A stretch of 35,023 nt of DNA from Candidatus Melainabacteria bacterium (GTDB lineage Bacteria > Cyanobacteriota > Vampirovibrionia > Obscuribacterales > Obscuribacteraceae): contig JADYYD010000336.1 of the NCBI GenBank assembly GCA_020853845.1, forward strand, positions 1-35,023, written 5' to 3'. Position numbers and translations under genes: made by a program. Position 1 is the first letter of the stretch. Each line of letters starts with the position of its first letter. Below are positions 8,044 to 16,102 of the stretch, piece by piece. Below the pieces are notes generated by a model that did no database searches, was not told the origin of the DNA, and saw only the letters and a list, made by a program, of their open reading frames with translations.

Positions 8044-8802
8044 GTGCTAAGACTTCTTGGTTATCTTTTGATGAATGGCGTAGCCACAAGCAAGGACTAT
8101 TGCCCTTCTCTTGGCGATGAAGCAATCGGATTGCCGAAACTTGCTTCGAACAACTGCATTGGAAGCGAGTGTTCAAAATGTTCGGACATCTGCCCGACAG
8201 AGGCTATTTCAGTTTTGGACGGCGGACCAAATGCAAATTTGGAATTGGATTTGGGCAAATGCATCGGTTGCGCAATGTGCATAAGGATCTGCCCGGAGAA
8301 GACGTTCAGCAGCAACGCAAGTACAGAGACTGCCGCTGTAAATAGAAAGAGTCTCGTGCTTTCCACCAAAGCTCTGGACATTCAAGCGGTCAACGATATC
8401 GAAGGAGCTCGCTCTCCTTTTGCCAGATCCGTCGCCTGCCGCGTCGTATCTACCGGATGCAGCGCCTGCGATCTAGAGTTGAGCGCAGCTTCGAACAGTA
8501 TTTTCGACATGGAAAGATTCGGCATACAAATTGTTGCTTCACCACGATTTGCCGATGTACTTCTGGTCACCGGTCCTGTGCCGAAAGCTATGCACGCAGC
8601 GCTCAAGTCTTGTTATGACGCTATGGCTGAGCCCAAAAGAGTTGTCGCGGTTGGAACATGCGCAATTTCAGGCGGATTGCATGGTAGCGGCTACGCGGAG
8701 GCAAACGGCATTTCCGATTTATTGCCGGTCGATGTGTACATTCCTGGTTGCCCTCCTCACCCCTGGAGTATCATCGACGGGATAAGAAAGGTGATGCGCT
8801 GA
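8044..8802 (+). CDS. hyfI: Ferredoxin-NuoB fusion: HyfH-HyfI-type small subunit of the Ehr complex
   Basis: A 252-residue fusion of a two-cluster ferredoxin domain and a NuoB-like small subunit. The ferredoxin part has C38, C43, C46, C50 (spacing C-x4-C-x2-C-x3-CP, one wider gap than usual) and a standard CIGCAMCIRICP (C73-C83). The NuoB part has all four ligands for the proximal [4Fe-4S] cluster: STGCSAC (C139, C142), GTC (C206) and PGCPP (C236). It therefore offers three [4Fe-4S] clusters for electron entry, presumably from ferredoxin or an unknown donor. The start is a GTG at 8044 with AAGGTG at 8033-8038 overlapping the stop of hyfG. It is the last gene of the operon, followed by hairpins. 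Confidence 0.92.
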   Translation: MLRLLGYLLMNGVATSKDYCPSLGDEAIGLPKLASNNCIGSECSKCSDICPTEAISVLDGGPNANLELDLGKCIGCAMCIRICPEKTFSSNASTETAAVNRKSLVLSTKALDIQAVNDIEGARSPFARSVACRVVSTGCSACDLELSAASNSIFDMERFGIQIVASPRFADVLLVTGPVPKAMHAALKSCYDAMAEPKRVVAVGTCAISGGLHGSGYAEANGISDLLPVDVYIPGCPPHPWSIIDGIRKVMR

Positions 8803-8806
8803 TATT

Positions 8807-8851
8807 CGCAAGAGCCTTTCGATACTCTTGCGCCGACCGCTTGTCAAGCGG
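8807..8851 (+). terminator. Tandem hairpins after the Ehr operon
   Basis: Two inverted repeats follow the operon stop. The first has perfect 8 bp arms at 8807-8814 and 8825-8832 (CGCAAGAG / CTCTTGCG). The second has perfect 7 bp arms at 8837-8843 and 8845-8851 (CCGCTTG / CAAGCGG) followed by CTTTGCGTTACTTTT. The T tract is interrupted, so it is an imperfect intrinsic terminator, but the position fits the end of the transcript. Confidence 0.6.
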
Positions 8852-8956
8852 CTTTGCGTTACTTTTATAACTTTGGTAAATTTCCCAGACCAAGGCCGGC
8901 GCCGCTAAGATAAGAACCCTCGACCTGCTTCACCCGATATTTTGCAATCGGTCGAA

Positions 8957-8985
8957 TTGTCACTTACTCGACTATGTTGTAACCT
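8957..8985 (+). promoter_or_regulatory. Possible promoter of the carbonic anhydrase gene
   Basis: TTGTCA at 8957-8962 and TAACCT at 8980-8985 are 17 bp apart, about 45 bp before the GTG at 9030. The -10 match is poor. A promoter is expected somewhere here because hairpins separate this gene from the Ehr operon. Confidence 0.3.
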
Positions 8986-9029
8986 GCCTTCTAGAAATCA
9001 TACTAAGAGCAAGATTCGGGAGTTTTTCA

Positions 9030-9701
9030 GTGAAAAAACTAGTGAAAGGTCTTCACCACTTTCAGACTCAAGTATTTCTCTCTCAAAAAGAACTTTTCGA
9101 TCGGCTCTCCAAAGGGCAATCACCGGATGCATTGTTTATCACGTGTTCTGACTCAAGAATCAATCCTAATTTGATCACTCAGACTGAGCCCGGAGATCTC
9201 TTCATTCTGCGAAATGCCGGCAATATTGTCCCTCCTTATGGAGCATCGAATGGAGGAGAAGGAGCAACGGTAGAGCTTGCTGTCACCGGTTTTGGAGTGA
9301 GGGATATCATTGTTTGCGGGCACTCTCTGTGTGGCGCAATGAACGCTCTATTGCACCCTGAGAAACTGGAAAACCTGCCGCTTCTTTCCTCGTGGCTTTC
9401 TAACGCAGAGTCTACAAAGAGAATTACAACTGAAAATTACAAGAGCGTACCCAAGGAAGACTTGCAGATTATCGCAGTTCAGGAGAATGTTCTTGCTCAG
9501 TTGGAGAATCTTAGGACTCATCCTTCAGTAGCGGCGAAAATCTCAAGGGGCGAGCTGAATTTGCATGCCTGGGTTTACAAAATCGAAACTGGTACCGTCT
9601 TTTATTACGATCCGAAAGAGGGTCAGTTCGAACCTCTCACACAATCCTCTCAGGTTGAAGACCAGAAACCAGGAAGGTTTGCATTCGATCGTCTGATTTA
9701 A
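9030..9701 (+). CDS. Beta-class carbonic anhydrase
   Basis: A 223-residue beta-carbonic anhydrase, the normal length. The zinc and catalytic residues are all present: CSDSR (C39, D41, R43) and GHSLCGAM (H98, C101), with LRNAGNIVPPYG between them. It interconverts CO2 and bicarbonate. There is no signal peptide, so it is cytoplasmic. The start is a GTG at 9030 with CGGGAG about 8 nt upstream. It lies 227 bp after the Ehr operon on the same strand and probably has its own promoter. Together with the CA-like gene at 586-1227 it brackets the Ehr operon. Confidence 0.95.
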   Translation: MKKLVKGLHHFQTQVFLSQKELFDRLSKGQSPDALFITCSDSRINPNLITQTEPGDLFILRNAGNIVPPYGASNGGEGATVELAVTGFGVRDIIVCGHSLCGAMNALLHPEKLENLPLLSSWLSNAESTKRITTENYKSVPKEDLQIIAVQENVLAQLENLRTHPSVAAKISRGELNLHAWVYKIETGTVFYYDPKEGQFEPLTQSSQVEDQKPGRFAFDRLI

Positions 9702-9726
9702 ACGCGAAGCGAATGCCGCTAAGCAG

Positions 9727-10296
9727 TCAATGCCAGCGTAGTGTTGAGTTTTTGATGTTGGGAGCAAGGGCTTTTGCCTTTGCTCTCAGCGGCGCGGCTT
9801 CGTCTTTGCGACCGGCTTTTTCGAGAAGTTTCGCATAACGAATGTACACAGCGGCAATATTATCGCTGTTGTTTTTTGCCTCTATCAGCGCAACGCTGTG
9901 TTTTATTGCCTCAATTGCCTGATCGAATTTTTGCTGTTCCGCATACGCAAGTGACAGCCTTTCCCAGTTTCCGTAAGAGTCTATGCATTGTGTGAGTTGC
10001 TCCAGATACTTCTCTGCCAGGTCGTATCGATTCTGCACCTCATAAAGGGAGGCGACCTTTTCCAGTGCAGTTTCCAACTTCGGAGAATTTTTTGGAAGGC
10101 TCGCTTGCTGATCTGAGAGTATTTTGAGCAGTGTTTGCAGGTCGGGTTCACCGCCTTTGGGAGCCAGGGGTGCAACAGTTTTTGGTTGGTTGCTGCAGGA
10201 TGAAACCAAAAGCGCGCAGCAAAGGGAGACGCCACAAAGGATGGCGGCACTCCCAGCATTTTTTCCAGCTAAAGCAATCAACAAGACTCCAATCAT
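9727..10296 (-). CDS. Putative lipoprotein with TPR-like repeats
   Basis: A protein of about 189 residues. Its N-terminus is hydrophobic and ends in ALLVSSC, an acceptable lipobox, followed by SNQPK, so it is probably a lipoprotein. The remainder is helical and TPR-like (YDLAEKYLEQL, FDQAIEAIKHSVALIEAK, AAVYIRYAKLLEKAGRKDEA). The ATG at 10296 is preferred to a TTG one codon upstream. No strong ribosome site is visible, so coupling to the upstream gene (15 bp gap) is plausible. It is probably a scaffold or interaction protein; no specific function can be assigned. Confidence 0.7.
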   Translation of the reverse strand: MIGVLLIALAGKNAGSAAILCGVSLCCALLVSSCSNQPKTVAPLAPKGGEPDLQTLLKILSDQQASLPKNSPKLETALEKVASLYEVQNRYDLAEKYLEQLTQCIDSYGNWERLSLAYAEQQKFDQAIEAIKHSVALIEAKNNSDNIAAVYIRYAKLLEKAGRKDEAAPLRAKAKALAPNIKNSTLRWH

Positions 10297-10311
10297 CAAA
10301 CATTATGTCAC

Positions 10312-10782
10312 TTACGGTCGGATGCTCATGAAAAACAACTGAAGCACGAGAGTGACCGTTACTGTAACAGCTTCTAGAGCGAGCAACCATGCGATGCTCC
10401 AGAAGAGATGTCCTGCATCCTTTAATGCCACCATGCCGCTGAACAATTTGGTCGACAACATCGTCAAGCCGAAAGATGTTCCGAAGGAAAGTGCAACGAG
10501 TAAGCCCAGTGAGATAAGTCCAGTCACGCAAGAGAGCAAGCGCATATGCGCGGCTCCGTCGTGCCAGGCGACCGTATCAAGGAAGCCGCCAATTACAAGG
10601 AATGTCAGTATCGGAGCAAACAGCGATATTGCCAATGTTCTTGCAGCGGCGAAGCACGCCATAGGCACCAGGCTGGCGCCCGGCGAGCAGGCGGAGAATT
10701 GAGTTTGAAAGAAGAGCGAGCCCACGACAAAGAGCGTCAGTGAGGCATAAGGCAACATTTGAATGAAGAAGAACGGATTCAT
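10312..10782 (-). CDS. Unrecognised membrane protein, about four helices
   Basis: A 156-residue hydrophobic protein with about four membrane segments (starting near residues 10, 48, 86 and 130) and short loops. The loop around FLDTVAWHDGAAHMR carries the only notable polar residues. I recognise no family. An ATG at 10782 with AAAGG upstream supports the start. It precedes the lipoprotein gene by 15 bp, so the two are likely cotranscribed. Confidence 0.6.
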   Translation of the reverse strand: MNPFFFIQMLPYASLTLFVVGSLFFQTQFSACSPGASLVPMACFAAARTLAISLFAPILTFLVIGGFLDTVAWHDGAAHMRLLSCVTGLISLGLLVALSFGTSFGLTMLSTKLFSGMVALKDAGHLFWSIAWLLALEAVTVTVTLVLQLFFMSIRP

Positions 10783-10977
10783 AGCGGCTGTACCTTTATT
10801 GCCGGGGGAGGCTATAAATTCATCCTATGGCGCCATAGCAAGCAGGGGTGGCGCGAAAGAACAGGTCGGGGAATGTAATTAGCAAATCACGACCGCGATT
10901 TAATTTTGCGAATTGAACTTTTTGCTCCGCCGCTACGTACTTGAGTTTAGTTAGACCAAAACGGCGGGGTATTTGTC

Positions 10978-11793
10978 ATGACCAAGAAAGTTTCCAAGAA
11001 AAACCTGATTTGCTTGTTTCCTCCAAGGAGCGGTAAAGAGAACGAGAAGGTTGATTCAAAACATGCGTTGAGATCGCCATCGAATAAATGTGAGATTCAC
11101 ATGCCTGACGAGAACGCGGACTGGCGAATGCCTGCCGAGAATGCGGACTGGCAAACACTCTATGACTATCTTGAGACCAGCCCTTGGGGTCCGGGCCTTT
11201 TCGGTGCTCCAATGGACGACAAGATTCGGGCAATTCTGTTGAGATCTATTGAGCTTGCCTTTAAATCCGAAGATAAAGTCAAGATCGCAAAATCGTACAG
11301 GCAGTTATTTTACTTCTGTAGCGAATTCAACCATCCAGATACTCTGGAAATTGGTCTTTCATCAGTGGATTTAGCTGTTGAGGCTTATGGATCTTTATCT
11401 GCGGAAGTGGCAGAAGAACTGGCGATGGTCGCAGTGGTATACGAATCGCGCAGTGAGTTTGAGAAAGCACTGGAAACGCGCGACGCATCCATCAAGATTT
11501 TTCAAAATGCCGGCACAGATGAACGGTTTTTCGAGGCATTGGAGATGGCAATTTGTAGCGCTTTAGACCGTGGACTTGGTGATAAAGTTGAAGAGTACGC
11601 TAAGCTCGGAATTCAAATCGTGAATGAACGATGCAAGAAGGGAAGTGCCGAATATTCAGAAAACATGGAATACTTTCAGGAAATGCTCGAAACAGCTCAC
11701 GAACCTCCTATACCAATTGAGGAAAAGCGAAACCAGCTTCTAGCGATATTTCCAGCATTAACAAAAGTCATTCAAGGCACAGGTAAAAAGTAA
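10978..11793 (+). CDS. Unrecognised cytoplasmic TPR-like protein
   Basis: A 271-residue soluble protein. The first 60 residues are polar and probably disordered, and contain a near-exact nine-residue tandem duplication (MPDENADWR / MPAENADWQ). The rest is helical with TPR-like pairs (SEDKVKIAKSYRQLFYFC, VAEELAMVAVVYESRSEFEKALE, ERFFEALEMAICSAL). The start ATG at 10978 has GGCGGGG upstream. It is followed after 24 bp by the exported protein gene on the same strand, so the two may form an operon. No function can be given. Confidence 0.7.
   Translation: MTKKVSKKNLICLFPPRSGKENEKVDSKHALRSPSNKCEIHMPDENADWRMPAENADWQTLYDYLETSPWGPGLFGAPMDDKIRAILLRSIELAFKSEDKVKIAKSYRQLFYFCSEFNHPDTLEIGLSSVDLAVEAYGSLSAEVAEELAMVAVVYESRSEFEKALETRDASIKIFQNAGTDERFFEALEMAICSALDRGLGDKVEEYAKLGIQIVNERCKKGSAEYSENMEYFQEMLETAHEPPIPIEEKRNQLLAIFPALTKVIQGTGKK
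11101..11154 (+). repeat. In-frame tandem duplication of 27 bp
   Basis: Two adjacent 27 bp units (11101-11127 and 11128-11154) differ at three positions. Each encodes nine residues (MP-ENADW core). The duplication is in frame in the disordered N-terminal part of the TPR-like protein and looks fairly recent. Confidence 0.9.
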
Positions 11794-11817
11794 TCAGAAG
11801 CCGAATTAGGCGGAGCA

Positions 11818-12831
11818 GTGCGGACAGCAATCTCAGTGATGGTTCAAAAACTGGATTCGAATAAAACATCCTTAAAAAGAATGTGCTTTGTTCGCACTTC
11901 TCTTGTCCTGTTCTTAGCAGTGATTTTTTGTGTGTTTTCTAGCTTTGCGTCAGATGCTCAGAATTCTGATGTGCAGCTAAAAGAACTGCCTTTGCCTTCA
12001 CAAGTAGAGGTGCCTGAACGTTTGCCGCTTCAGGGCGGCGTTAAATTTGATGGACCTATCGAGACGCCTAGATTGGCGCTTCCAGGGCGTGCCAGCATGG
12101 CGCCTCCAAAGATGTATCGAGGTTGGTTGGAAAAGACCCATCCTTCATTTAGTTTGCAGACAAGCGCGATGGAGGCAGAGCGGCTCGTCGTTATTTCAGA
12201 TAAGTACGACCAGGCCGAACGTACTCTCGAAAGCCTGAATCTCAATTACAAAATCATGTCGAAGAAAGAGTTTGATTCTTACGACTTGAGCGCGGCGCAG
12301 GTGGTGATTATTGATTGCGGTCCGAACAACCTGTCTTGGAATGCCGGAATTAAGATTCGAGATTTTGTTATTCGAGGTGGCTATTTACTCACTACAGACT
12401 GGATGATCGATAGGCTGAACCAGCATGTCTTCCCGGGATTTATTTGTTGGAATGGTGTTACCAATCGAGTAAGAATGTATGAAGCATCGCTGGTTGGAAA
12501 ACATCCTGCGCTGTTTCGCCATGCCGTCACTAATGGTGCCTGGAAGATGGACATCCATTGCCATCTTATTCGAGTGCTCAACAAAGAGAAGGTGCAAGTT
12601 CTAGCTGCCAGCAGGGCGCTGGCCCAGGAAGATCCTGATGGGTTGGGTGCTCTCGCGGTCGTGTTTCCATATGGAAAAGGCTACGTTATGCACATGATGG
12701 CGCATTTCGATCGAGGAAAGTCGTCGAAGAATTATTCGCTAGATGATGCTTCCCCTGCGATAGGAATTAGTTTGCGACAAGCGATTGCGATCAATTATGT
12801 TGTTGCGGGATTGAGCGGGACGAAATTGTGA
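11818..12831 (+). CDS. Exported protein with an amidotransferase-like (ThuA/DJ-1-like) fold, function unknown
   Basis: A 337-residue protein. The hydrophobic stretch around TSLVLFLAVIFCVFSSFASDAQ (about residues 27-48) is a signal peptide, preceded by a long positively charged leader. A GTG at 11818 with AGGCGGAG close upstream is used; the ATG at 11839 is an alternative. A proline-rich linker follows, then an alternating alpha/beta region (RLVVISDKYDQAERTL, AAQVVIIDCGPNN, IRDFVIRGGYLLTTDWMIDRL, FPYGKGYVMHMMAHF). That resembles class I glutamine amidotransferase-like domains in which a Cys or Asp sits after a strand. The fold is inferred from pattern only. It ends 5 bp from the convergent kinase gene. 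Confidence 0.65.
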   Translation: MRTAISVMVQKLDSNKTSLKRMCFVRTSLVLFLAVIFCVFSSFASDAQNSDVQLKELPLPSQVEVPERLPLQGGVKFDGPIETPRLALPGRASMAPPKMYRGWLEKTHPSFSLQTSAMEAERLVVISDKYDQAERTLESLNLNYKIMSKKEFDSYDLSAAQVVIIDCGPNNLSWNAGIKIRDFVIRGGYLLTTDWMIDRLNQHVFPGFICWNGVTNRVRMYEASLVGKHPALFRHAVTNGAWKMDIHCHLIRVLNKEKVQVLAASRALAQEDPDGLGALAVVFPYGKGYVMHMMAHFDRGKSSKNYSLDDASPAIGISLRQAIAINYVVAGLSGTKL

Positions 12832-12836
12832 TCCGG

Positions 12837-14858
12837 CTATTCATCCGCCGGCATATCAGTCGCTGTTTTTTCGAGGATGTCCGCTTGTTTCAGAATTTCC
12901 TGCGACTCTTTCTGTCTTTTGGTTTGATTCAAAACATCTGCCCAGCTACGCATCAACAAGACCTGCAGATCCTTGCTGACCTTCTTTTGTTTTCCTAGGT
13001 CCAGAGCTTTTTTCAGCTCTGCTTCGGCGAGTTTTATCTGGCTTTGATCGAGGTCAAATTGCCCGAGTCTTGCCAGTGCGCGAATGTACTCGGTCGGGTT
13101 GTTTCCGATATCCAGCTCTGTAACAGCGCAGATATGCACCAGCAAAGGGCGCACTGCCGGAAAGTTGCGCAATGCCAAATATGCGTCGCACAGCGAGTTT
13201 TCTATCCTCGCCACTGAAGGCGAGTGCGCCCCTAGAAGTTTTCGCATAACCTCAAGCGATCGTTCTAGAAACTTCGCTTGCTCCAAATGTAGTTTTCGCG
13301 CATTGAGCTTCGCTCCCGTGACGAGAATGCTCGGCACTTCCGCCTCTGCTCGCAGCTTAGCATTCGTTTGAGCGACGGCTGAATTGGTAGGAACAGCTTC
13401 GAGTTTTTTCAATGCTTCGTATTGCCGCTTCATTTCATCCATGGAGCGAACGGTCAGCAATGCAATAATTTGATTGTTGGTTTTCTCGAGAAGCTCAGCG
13501 TGACCTTCCCACTTGCCGTACAAATCGGTCTTTTGCTTGAGCACCACTTCTAGGCGCGCCTTCCCACCGCCTGTCAGCTTGTGCGCGAGCGCTTCCGCTT
13601 CATTCAATGCTTTTTCCGCGTCAGCGTAATTTCTCTTTGATACCAAATCTGATGCTTCGTTCAATTTGATGGCAAAAAACATTTTCGTCCCGGGAGTGCC
13701 GGGATCATCGGGTGGACCGGGCCAGAGAAAGTAGATGCCGGCGACTCCGCCAAATGCCACCAGTGTTAGTACCAGTGCCGAGAGCGTAAATTTGTTGATT
13801 TTCGAAAGTTGGTTTGCACAAGGTACGCTCGTCATCGGACCGCTTACTGCGGCGCGACTGGCTCCGGTAGCGGTCAAAGTGAGTGTTAAAGCGGAGAGCT
13901 GGTCGCGGATCTGCTCGGTGTTTTGCGGACGATCGTCCGGTCTTTTCGCCATGCATTGAAAAATGAGTTGCTCCAGGGCGGGCGGAATTTTTACATCAGG
14001 AATTCTTTCTGCGAAAGACTTAGGAGTCGCTGTCACATGCATGTTAAGCGTTTCTAAAAACGTGCTGCCCTCAATTGGTGGAACACCGGTGAGTGTTTCA
14101 TACATCAGACATCCCAACGCGTAAATGTCGGAGCGCTTGTCTAACTCAAGACCCTGACACTGCTCCGGACTCATGTAAATCGGGCTGCCGAAAACTTCGC
14201 CTGTGCGTGTGAGCTGCAATTGTTGTTTGCCGGAGCCGGGCAGCATTTTTGCGATGCCGAAGTCGACGAGTTTGACGAGTTCGGTGCCGTCGTCTTCTTT
14301 CAGCAAGACCACGTTTGCCGGTTTTAAATCGCGATGAACAAGAGATTTTTTGTGCGCGGCGCCGAGCCCGTCGCAGATTTGTTTGAAAATATTCAAGGCG
14401 CGTTCGTAAGGCAATTTGCCCTTGCGCTCGATCATCTCGGATAGGTTTTCTCCATCCAGATAATCCATGACGAAAAATGCTTCGCCCTGATCCGTGACAC
14501 CGAAGTCATAGACGGCGATGATGTTTTGATGGCTCAGCGAGCTTGCTGCCTGCGCTTCCATGCGAAAACGCTCGAGTGATGTGTGATCGTTTTTAATATT
14601 GCTGTGCAGCATTTTGATCGCGACAACGCGATCCATAAGCTTGTGCTGCGCTTTGTAAACAATGCTCATGCCGCCCAATCCGACAACGGACTGAATAACG
14701 TATCGGTCGGCGAAGGTTTTGCCGATGAGCGGATCGTTGTCCTGACCGCGCAAAGTCGAACCGTCTTCCGGGCAGACTTCCAATTGCTCAAACTGCCGGT
14801 AGCACTTCGGGCAGTAGCGCCGGTCAAATTTAACCACTTGGGTGTTGTCGTCGGTCAT
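12837..14858 (-). CDS. Transmembrane Ser/Thr protein kinase (PknB type) with N-terminal Cys ribbon and C-terminal helical sensor region
   Basis: A 673-residue Hanks-type kinase. Order: Cys-rich ribbon (CPKC at 16-19, CPEDG from 29), kinase domain from about 53 (glycine loop VGLGGMSIVY, K82 in VAIK, catalytic HRDLKPAN at 175-182, DFG at 199-201, SPIYMSPEQ), membrane helix at about 357-379, then a proline-rich linker and about 290 residues of helical TPR-like repeats. The active-site residues are all present. The kinase domain is inferred to be cytoplasmic and the C-terminal region to lie outside the membrane as an input or interaction domain. AGGGAG precedes the ATG, and a TATAAT lies upstream at 14882-14887. 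It is divergent from the gene at 14931. Confidence 0.93.
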   Translation of the reverse strand: MTDDNTQVVKFDRRYCPKCYRQFEQLEVCPEDGSTLRGQDNDPLIGKTFADRYVIQSVVGLGGMSIVYKAQHKLMDRVVAIKMLHSNIKNDHTSLERFRMEAQAASSLSHQNIIAVYDFGVTDQGEAFFVMDYLDGENLSEMIERKGKLPYERALNIFKQICDGLGAAHKKSLVHRDLKPANVVLLKEDDGTELVKLVDFGIAKMLPGSGKQQLQLTRTGEVFGSPIYMSPEQCQGLELDKRSDIYALGCLMYETLTGVPPIEGSTFLETLNMHVTATPKSFAERIPDVKIPPALEQLIFQCMAKRPDDRPQNTEQIRDQLSALTLTLTATGASRAAVSGPMTSVPCANQLSKINKFTLSALVLTLVAFGGVAGIYFLWPGPPDDPGTPGTKMFFAIKLNEASDLVSKRNYADAEKALNEAEALAHKLTGGGKARLEVVLKQKTDLYGKWEGHAELLEKTNNQIIALLTVRSMDEMKRQYEALKKLEAVPTNSAVAQTNAKLRAEAEVPSILVTGAKLNARKLHLEQAKFLERSLEVMRKLLGAHSPSVARIENSLCDAYLALRNFPAVRPLLVHICAVTELDIGNNPTEYIRALARLGQFDLDQSQIKLAEAELKKALDLGKQKKVSKDLQVLLMRSWADVLNQTKRQKESQEILKQADILEKTATDMPADE

Positions 14859-14881
14859 TAAACTTACACTTCTCCCTTCTG

Positions 14882-14909
14882 ATTATATATACTTTTCGGA
14901 CGCTTGAAA
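14882..14909 (-). promoter_or_regulatory. Likely promoter of the Ser/Thr kinase gene
   Basis: Read on the minus strand, TATAAT (14882-14887) is a perfect -10 box. TTTCAA (14904-14909) lies 16 bp upstream as a weak -35. The -10 box is about 23 bp before the start codon, so the leader would be very short. Confidence 0.4.
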
Positions 14910-14930
14910 TGACCGCATGGAGTAGCAGCA

Positions 14931-16010
14931 ATGTCATCAAAATTTCGCGATATGTGGATGTCAGGCAAGTTTGCCATTGACCGTAAGAATAAGGGCAAGG
15001 TTGACGAGCGAGACGAGAAAGAGGCTATTGCTGCGCTGCGCGAGCTGATTCCGCAGAAGTCCAAGGAGGTCTATTCGGACCTGCAGACGCGCCGGGGCGC
15101 TGAAACCGGTCGCTGGCTGAAGGAGTTGTCCACCGAAATTCCGCATGACAAATCGACTGAGGTTTGGCAACAGGCGCAAAGCACGGCGTCCGATACCTTC
15201 GAGTCCGTGAGAATCTGGATGGATGCGCTGTTTCAGGAATTCGCCGGGTTGACATATGGTTTTAATGAAAACGCGGTCGGCGGCGATTTGTTCGTTTCCA
15301 CCGAGCGCCCGACGGTCTTTGAAACCCGCGACGACAGTGTCTGGTACAAGCCGGTCAACAAGAATTTCCAGGGCCGTCTCGCGACCCGCTTCTGGTCGTT
15401 GGCGGTCAAGGGGGATGAAAAGCGCATCGCGATTTACCTTTTCCCCAACGAGATGACATTGGGATTCAAGACCGGCGACCATGGCGACGCCGAGTTGCCG
15501 CCGATTCTTGTGGCAGAACCTGCGCAGATCAGCGGGCGCTCTTCCTGGAAAATTCAGGGTGAGGAAGCCGCGATTTCGATGATCGGTCCGTTGGCTAAAG
15601 AATTATTCGGAGACTTAATCAGAGTGGCGTCCGGCAAAATGGAACAGTCGGAACTTTTCAACGCTCACAAGGTCGGCGCGCCGAAGCTTGGCGAGAACGT
15701 CGCTGTTGGATTTGAAGGTGCCGCGCACGAAGCTGTGGGCGCAGAAGCCCACCCGGTGCGTAACATCAATATCGATAGTTATAGCCTCTCTGATGCGTGC
15801 GACATTTTGGATAAGGTGATCGATCGCGAGTTGCAGCGCATTTATAAGGATGCGGCATCTGCTCAACCGGCGACGCCGCAAGCGGCATCTGCCCGCAAGC
15901 AAATTTCCGCGATCGAGACTTTCCGCATGAAAGTGGTGGATGCGTTCCAGAATTACTCGCACGAGAGCCATGCGATCGCTGCGGAACAAGATAAGGTGGC
16001 GGTGAGCTAA
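14931..16010 (+). CDS. Unrecognised soluble protein
   Basis: A 359-residue hydrophilic protein with no signal peptide or membrane helix. The first 110 residues are charged and helical. The centre is rich in beta structure (RIAIYLFPNEMTLGFKTGD). Residues around 300-325 are Ala/Gln/Pro rich (a repeated AASA linker), followed by a helical tail. ATG at 14931 with GGAG upstream is a good start. I do not recognise the family. It is divergent from the kinase with a 72 bp gap and could share regulation with it, but nothing in the sequence shows that. Confidence 0.7.
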   Translation: MSSKFRDMWMSGKFAIDRKNKGKVDERDEKEAIAALRELIPQKSKEVYSDLQTRRGAETGRWLKELSTEIPHDKSTEVWQQAQSTASDTFESVRIWMDALFQEFAGLTYGFNENAVGGDLFVSTERPTVFETRDDSVWYKPVNKNFQGRLATRFWSLAVKGDEKRIAIYLFPNEMTLGFKTGDHGDAELPPILVAEPAQISGRSSWKIQGEEAAISMIGPLAKELFGDLIRVASGKMEQSELFNAHKVGAPKLGENVAVGFEGAAHEAVGAEAHPVRNINIDSYSLSDACDILDKVIDRELQRIYKDAASAQPATPQAASARKQISAIETFRMKVVDAFQNYSHESHAIAAEQDKVAVS

Positions 16011-16102
16011 GATCTGCGTCTGTGGTTGGAGTGTCTCGAGAAATCGAGTACGAAATTAGACGCCGGCTTCGATAACGGATATCGGCGGACCGTTGACCGT
16101 TT

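Noticed and set aside
1558-8802. A functional [NiFe] hydrogenase-4 or formate hydrogenlyase
   Set aside because: All four metal-ligand cysteines are absent in the large subunit and no maturation genes are nearby.
1558-8802. A standard complex I (nuo) operon
   Set aside because: Only six subunits in Hyf order, no NuoE/F/G/I/J, and two antiporter-like subunits of Hyf type.
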